Of a stretch of DNA of 10,355 bases, positions 5,906 through 10,355 are shown in pieces; the stretch's first letter is position 1, and every line of letters begins with the position of its first letter. Both the position numbers and the translations under genes were made by a program. The DNA is taken from positions 1 through 10,355 of the forward strand of contig DUUS01000021.1 of NCBI GenBank assembly GCA_012841465.1. The letters are read 5' to 3'. Source of the stretch: Mollicutes bacterium (GTDB taxonomy: Bacteria; Bacillota_I; Bacilli_A; RF39; UBA660). The notes under the pieces are model-generated. The model did not search any database. It was not told the DNA's origin and saw only the letters and a list, made by a program, of their open reading frames with translations.

Positions 5906-5927
5906 AAATAATAGCAAGGAGAATTTA

Positions 5928-8561
5928 ATGAAATATTATAATTTAAGTAAAAATAAAGTATTAGAAAAGTTAAATACAACAGATAAAGGTCTAAGTAATG
6001 GAGAAGTAATAAAAAGACTAGAAAAATATGGTAAAAATGAATTTAATAAAGAACCTAAAAGAAGTATTATTAAAATGGCTTTTGATGAAATAAAAAATCC
6101 AATTACAATTATTTTAATAATAGCATCACTTTCATCATTAATAAGTAGAGATTACTATGAATGCATAGCAATTATTTCAATTGTTATTTTAAATGTAACC
6201 TTAGGAGTTACTCAAGAATTAAAAGCACTAAAAAAAACTGATGCATTAAAAGAATTAATTAAATATAAAACTAAAGTAATAAGAGATGGAAAGGAAATAA
6301 TGGTACTATCAAGTGAGCTTGTACCAGGAGATATAGCGCTACTTGAATCAGGAAATAAAATAGGTGCTGATATGAGAATTTTAGAAACTAAAAATTTATC
6401 AATAGATGAATCAGTATTAACAGGTGAGAGTACTGGAGTAACTAAAACGTCTAATATGTTAAAAGGAAATATAGCAATATCAAGTCAAAATAATATTGTC
6501 TTTGCAGGAACCGTTGTTTTAAGAGGAAGAGCAAAAGCAGTAGTAATTAAAACAGGCACTTATACAGAAGTTGGTCAAATATCTGATGCAGTAACTCAAA
6601 TGGAAGAAGAACTGTCACCTCTAACTATAAGAGTAAATAAACTTTCAAAACAAATAGCATTTTTAATAATAGTAGTAGGCTTAATAATATCACTTCTTTT
6701 ATATGCTAAAAACATGCCAGGTAAAGAAATATTTTTATCAGTAATAGCTCTTTCAGTTTCTGCTATGCCAGAGAGTCTTCCCCTTGCTTTAACTCTAGCA
6801 CTAACTGTATCTTCAACGAGAATGTCAAAGAAAAATGTTATTGTAAAAAAATTAAACTCAGTTGAAGCCCTAGGAAGCTGCACCGTTATTGCAAGTGACA
6901 AAACTGGAACTCTAACTTTAAATGAGCAAACAGCTAAAAAAATAGTTCTTCCATCAAGCGAAGAAGTAGAAATTACTGGTGTTGGTTATAATAACGAGGG
7001 AATAGTTAAAACAAATAATAAAAATAAAAAAGAAGTAGATAATGTTATTAAACAGGGAGTTATTAACAATGAAGGGCAGCTTATGCTAGAGCATAATAAA
7101 TATACATATTTTGGAGATACCATTGATGTTGCTTTTTTAGCTCTTGGTCTAAAAAACAAAGTAAAATATAATTTTGAAGTAATTTCTGAAATACCATATG
7201 AATCAGAAAATAAATTCTCAGCAGCTCTTTACAAAGAAAACAATAATAACTACTTAACTGTAAAAGGATCACTAGAAAAAGTATTAACATTCTCTAGTAA
7301 AATGACTATAAGTGGAAAAGAAGTGCCTATCGATAAAGAAAAATTAATCAAACAAAATTCAAAATTAGCAAGTGAGGGTTACAGAGTAATCGCACTTGCT
7401 GAATCTAAAGTAAATATAAATGAATTAAAAACCGAAAAAGATATTCCTGATTTATCTTTTTCAGGCTTTGTTTGTTTTATTGATCCGATAAGAAAAGAAG
7501 CATCTATTTCTGTAAATGAATGTAAAACAGCTGGTATTAAAGTAGTAATGATAACAGGAGATCATCCTCTAACAGCTGCTAATATTGCTAAAGAATTAAA
7601 TTTAATTAAAGAAGAAAGTGAAGTGGCAACACCAGCTGAAGTAAATGAATATTTAAAAAAGGGAGAAAAAGCTTTTGATAACTTTGTAAAAGAAAAAAGT
7701 GTCTTTGCAAGAATAACTCCACTTGAAAAACTAGCAATCGTAGAATCATATAAAAGACAAGGTGAATTTATTGCGGTAACAGGTGATGGAGTAAATGATG
7801 CTCCAGCAATAAAATCAGCTAATATTGGTATAGCTATGGGAAGTGGTACTGATGTTGCTAAAGAAACGGCTGATATGATTATTTTAGATGATGACTTTAA
7901 CTCAATAGTAGAAGGAGTAAAACAAGGAAGAGTAGCTTATAGTAATATAAGAAAAATAGTTTATTTACTTTTATCCTGCGGAGCAGGAGAGGTCTTATTC
8001 TTTATATTGGCAATTGCTGCTAATTTACCAATACCTTTAATAGCTATTCAACTGCTGTGGCTTAATATAGTAACTGATGGACTTCAAGATATTGCTCTTT
8101 CCTTTGAAAAAGGAGAAGATGAAATTTTAAAAGAAGAAATTACAAGTCCAGAGTCAGCAATATTTAACAATGATTTATTTTTTGAAGTATTAGTATCAGG
8201 TTTAATTATCGGACTAACTGTTTATGGATTTTGGGTATATTTAATGAGTAAAAATATAAACATAACATTAGCAAGAACTTATATAATGACACTTATGGTC
8301 TTTATGCAAAATATTCATGTTTTAAATTGTCGAAGTGAAAAAAGAAGTACCTTTAAAGTTCCGTTTGATAATAAATTTTTAGCATTATCAATAATAGGAG
8401 CTTTAATACTTCAAATAATAGTTATGAAATTTGATATATTTGCTAAGTTTTTACAAATAACTGATATACCAACCTCGCACCTACTCGGACTATTTATTAT
8501 GTCTATCCCACTACTCTTAATAATGGAAATATATAAAAAGATTATTTATAATAAAAAGTAA
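5928..8561 (+). CDS. P-type Ca2+-transporting ATPase (P2A/SERCA-like)
   Basis: 877-aa membrane pump exporting cations, probably Ca2+, with ATP. In order: N-terminal cation-ATPase domain (~1-60), M1-M2 (~57-95), actuator domain with TGES (165-168), M3-M4 (~243-295) with PESLP (281-285), phosphorylation site DKTGTLT (324-330; D324), nucleotide-binding domain with KGS (446-448), TGDHP (543-547), hinge TGDGVNDAP (618-626), M5-M6 and C-terminal M7-M10 (~750-870). M6 LNIVTDGLQD keeps Asn713, Thr716 and Asp717, equal to SERCA N796/T799/D800, and E282 equals E309. In M5, E688 equals E771, but SERCA N768 is replaced by Gly685. This fits the one-site pattern of several bacterial Ca2+ pumps. The start at 5928 has AAGGAGA five bases upstream; an in-frame ATG at 5862 lies inside the terminator stem and upstream of the promoter. 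Mn2+ or mixed specificity cannot be excluded. Confidence 0.92.
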   Translation: MKYYNLSKNKVLEKLNTTDKGLSNGEVIKRLEKYGKNEFNKEPKRSIIKMAFDEIKNPITIILIIASLSSLISRDYYECIAIISIVILNVTLGVTQELKALKKTDALKELIKYKTKVIRDGKEIMVLSSELVPGDIALLESGNKIGADMRILETKNLSIDESVLTGESTGVTKTSNMLKGNIAISSQNNIVFAGTVVLRGRAKAVVIKTGTYTEVGQISDAVTQMEEELSPLTIRVNKLSKQIAFLIIVVGLIISLLLYAKNMPGKEIFLSVIALSVSAMPESLPLALTLALTVSSTRMSKKNVIVKKLNSVEALGSCTVIASDKTGTLTLNEQTAKKIVLPSSEEVEITGVGYNNEGIVKTNNKNKKEVDNVIKQGVINNEGQLMLEHNKYTYFGDTIDVAFLALGLKNKVKYNFEVISEIPYESENKFSAALYKENNNNYLTVKGSLEKVLTFSSKMTISGKEVPIDKEKLIKQNSKLASEGYRVIALAESKVNINELKTEKDIPDLSFSGFVCFIDPIRKEASISVNECKTAGIKVVMITGDHPLTAANIAKELNLIKEESEVATPAEVNEYLKKGEKAFDNFVKEKSVFARITPLEKLAIVESYKRQGEFIAVTGDGVNDAPAIKSANIGIAMGSGTDVAKETADMIILDDDFNSIVEGVKQGRVAYSNIRKIVYLLLSCGAGEVLFFILAIAANLPIPLIAIQLLWLNIVTDGLQDIALSFEKGEDEILKEEITSPESAIFNNDLFFEVLVSGLIIGLTVYGFWVYLMSKNINITLARTYIMTLMVFMQNIHVLNCRSEKRSTFKVPFDNKFLALSIIGALILQIIVMKFDIFAKFLQITDIPTSHLLGLFIMSIPLLLIMEIYKKIIYNKK

Positions 8562-8568
8562 GTTATAG

Positions 8569-8596
8569 AAAAAGTAGTATTCATTTACTACTTTTT
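8569..8596. terminator. Bidirectional terminator between the convergent Ca2+-ATPase and uvrB genes
   Basis: AAAAAGTAGTA (8569-8579) pairs perfectly with TACTACTTTTT (8586-8596) across a 6-nt loop. The A-run on one side and T-run on the other give a T-tail on either transcript. The uvrB stop codon (8583-8581) is in the loop, and its last four codons form one arm. Confidence 0.75.
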
Positions 8597-10355
8597 AATT
8601 CGAATAATATATCTCTTAGTTCCATTGCTCTTTCAAAGTCTAGGTCTTTTGCTGCTTTTCTCATTTCTCTATCAATAGAGTTGATAAGATCTTTTTTCTC
8701 TTTAGCACTTAATTTCTCGGTTGTATCTTCTTTTATTTCATTTGAGATAAGGTCTCTTACTTCTTTTACGATTGTTGTTGGTGTAATATTGTGTTTTTTA
8801 TTATGTTCTTCTTGTATTTTTCTTCTTCTATTTGTTTCATCGATTGCATTTTTCATTGCATCACTTATTTTATCACCGTACATGATAACATGACCATTTT
8901 GATTTCGAGCTGCTCTTCCGATTGTTTGAATTAAGCTTCGGTTACTTCTTAAGAATCCTTGTTTATCAGCATCAAGTATTGCGATTAAACTTACTTCTGG
9001 AATATCAAGTCCTTCTCTAAGTAGGTTTATTCCGACTATACAATCATATTTACCTAGTCTTAGGTCTCTTATTATTTTTAATCTTTCAAAGGTTTTTACT
9101 TCACTATGAAGATAGGCTACTTTAATATTTAGTTCTTTTAAATAATTAGTTAGTTCTTCAGACATTCTTATTGTTAGGGTTGTTATTAAAACTCTTTCAT
9201 TTTTATTTACCCTAATATTTATTTCATTAATAAGATCATCAATTTGATTTTCGGTTTTTCTAACCTCTATAGTAGGATCAAGTAGTCCAGTTGGTCTAAT
9301 AATACTTTCAACAAAGGTATTGTTAGTAAGCTCTAGTTCATAATCACCAGGAGTTGCTGATACATAAATTACTTGATTTATCTTTTCATTAAATTCATCA
9401 AATTTAAGTGGTCTATTATCAAGAGCACTTGGTAATCTAAAGCCATAGTCTACTAAGGTTTGTTTTCTTGACCTATCTCCATTATACATTGCTCTAACTT
9501 GTGGTAGCGTTACGTGGGATTCATCTACCACAAGTAGATAATCATCACCAAAGAAGTCCATTAAAGTACTTGGGGTTTCGCCTTCTTCTCTTAATGACAG
9601 ATGTCTTGCATAGTTTTCAATACCATTACAAATACCTGTTTCTTTAAGCATTTCAACATCATATTTAATTCTTTCTTCTAGTCTTTGTTTTTCAATTAGT
9701 TTATTATTATCTTCAAAGTATTTTAATTGAACTTCTGCTTCTGCTTCAATTCTTTTAATTGCTTCTTTCATTTTTTCATCACTAGTAACAAAGTGGCTTG
9801 CTGGGTGGATACTAATATTTTTTAGACTAGTTATTATTACTCCAGTTAAAGCATCAAATTCATAGATTGATTCAACTTCATCACCAAAGAGTTCAATTCT
9901 GATTCCGTTTTTTCTGCCACTTGCTGGTATGATATCAATGTTATCACCGTTTACTCTAAAGGTGCCTCTATGAAAATCTAATTGATTTCTCTCGTAGGTC
10001 ATTGAGACTAATTTTTCGATAATGTCGTTTCTACTTATTGTATCTCCAATAGAAAGTACTAGCATATTATTTTTATATTCATCAGGCTCACCAATACCAT
10101 AAATACAAGATACAGATGATACTACAATAACATCTTTATTATTTATTAGTGCACTTGTAGCACCATGCCTTAGTTCATCTATCTCATCATTAATACTTGC
10201 ATCTTTTTCTATATAGGTATCAGATGATGGTACATATGCCTCTGGCTGATAGTAATCATAATAAGATACAAAGTATTCAACTCTGTTATCGGGAAATAGC
10301 TCTTTAAATTCAGAGTAAAGCTGCCCAGCTAATGTTTTGTTATGGGCAAGGACTA
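8581..10355 (-). CDS. uvrB: UvrABC system protein B, 5' end beyond the window
   Basis: The damage-verifying helicase-like subunit of nucleotide excision repair; UvrA loads it and UvrC then cuts. 590 residues are visible from the codon at 10353-10351, beginning VLAHNKTLAGQ (motif Ia). About 70 N-terminal residues, including the Walker A, are missing off the right edge, against a full length of ~660. Seen: beta-hairpin region YFVSYYDYYQPEAYVP, DASINDEIDELRHGATSAL, SVSCIYGIG, DESH (9525-9514, Walker B), YVSATPGDYE, motif V region GINLLREGLDIPEVSL, LDADKQGFLRSNRSLIQ and motif VI TIGRAARN. The C-terminal UVR motif (about DREMRKAAKDLDFERAMELRD) contacts UvrC. The ATG at 10063-10065 is internal, since the frame continues upstream with conserved sequence. 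It converges on the Ca2+-ATPase gene and shares its terminator. In many bacteria uvrA follows uvrB; here nothing of it is seen, and the stop is followed by the opposing gene. Confidence 0.97.
   Translation of the reverse strand, partial: VLAHNKTLAGQLYSEFKELFPDNRVEYFVSYYDYYQPEAYVPSSDTYIEKDASINDEIDELRHGATSALINNKDVIVVSSVSCIYGIGEPDEYKNNMLVLSIGDTISRNDIIEKLVSMTYERNQLDFHRGTFRVNGDNIDIIPASGRKNGIRIELFGDEVESIYEFDALTGVIITSLKNISIHPASHFVTSDEKMKEAIKRIEAEAEVQLKYFEDNNKLIEKQRLEERIKYDVEMLKETGICNGIENYARHLSLREEGETPSTLMDFFGDDYLLVVDESHVTLPQVRAMYNGDRSRKQTLVDYGFRLPSALDNRPLKFDEFNEKINQVIYVSATPGDYELELTNNTFVESIIRPTGLLDPTIEVRKTENQIDDLINEINIRVNKNERVLITTLTIRMSEELTNYLKELNIKVAYLHSEVKTFERLKIIRDLRLGKYDCIVGINLLREGLDIPEVSLIAILDADKQGFLRSNRSLIQTIGRAARNQNGHVIMYGDKISDAMKNAIDETNRRRKIQEEHNKKHNITPTTIVKEVRDLISNEIKEDTTEKLSAKEKKDLINSIDREMRKAAKDLDFERAMELRDILFELKSSK

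Noticed and set aside
5862..5927. Longer N-terminus for the Ca2+-ATPase from the ATG at 5862
   Set aside because: That ATG lies inside the terminator stem and upstream of the extended -10 promoter. It has no ribosome binding site, while AAGGAGA stands properly before 5928.
1..10355. Mycoplasma-type genetic code, CRISPR array, tRNA/rRNA genes or insertion sequence
   Set aside because: TGA acts as a stop in two genes and in uvrB, and Trp is encoded by TGG. No spaced direct repeats, cloverleaf or rRNA signature, transposase or terminal inverted repeats were seen.

Overview
The window is AT-rich DNA that reads cleanly in the standard bacterial code: TGA is a stop and TGG encodes Trp. It carries Spo0A, a ClpC-like AAA+ protein, CysRS, a YugP-type membrane peptidase, a P-type Ca2+-ATPase and UvrB. 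Spo0A is essentially confined to the endospore-forming Firmicutes lineage, so the source is very probably a low-GC Firmicutes (Bacillota), perhaps an uncultured gut-type Clostridia or Erysipelotrichia-like bacterium. The genus cannot be fixed from this sequence.

Layout. Positions 1-303 hold no gene. They contain a strikingly GC-rich 45-nt imperfect hairpin at the left edge, an AT-rich spacer with another dyad, and an extended -10 promoter. Then come a two-domain HPt-receiver phosphotransfer protein (304-1113) and spo0A (1247-1999). The gap between them has a small terminator, a helically phased cluster of Spo0A-box-like sites and a sigma-A promoter. Next are a ClpC-like ATPase with a decayed second ATPase domain (2057-3760), cysS (3790-5181) and a yugP-like zinc peptidase gene (5185-5853). 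These three are close enough to be one operon. After a terminator and an extended -10 promoter comes a P2A-type Ca2+-ATPase (5928-8561). It converges, through a shared bidirectional terminator, on a uvrB gene on the minus strand (8581-10355) whose 5' end lies beyond the right edge.

How the genes may work together. The most interesting block is 304-3760. The gene before spo0A combines in one chain the two activities that Bacillus splits between Spo0F (receiver) and a His phosphotransferase (Spo0B). It sits where spoIVB is usually found. This suggests, but does not prove, a compact relay: kinase -> receiver Asp -> HPt His -> Spo0A Asp. Spo0A would then feed back on its own promoter through the 0A-box cluster. 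The following ClpC-like gene has its ribosome binding site inside the 3' arm of a terminator-like hairpin and may have its own promoter. Its protein has lost the M domain, the D2 Walker motifs and the D2 C-terminal region, but keeps an intact D1 ATPase and an IGF tripeptide of the kind that docks ClpP. The rest (cysS, yugP-like, Ca2+-ATPase, uvrB) is ordinary housekeeping content.
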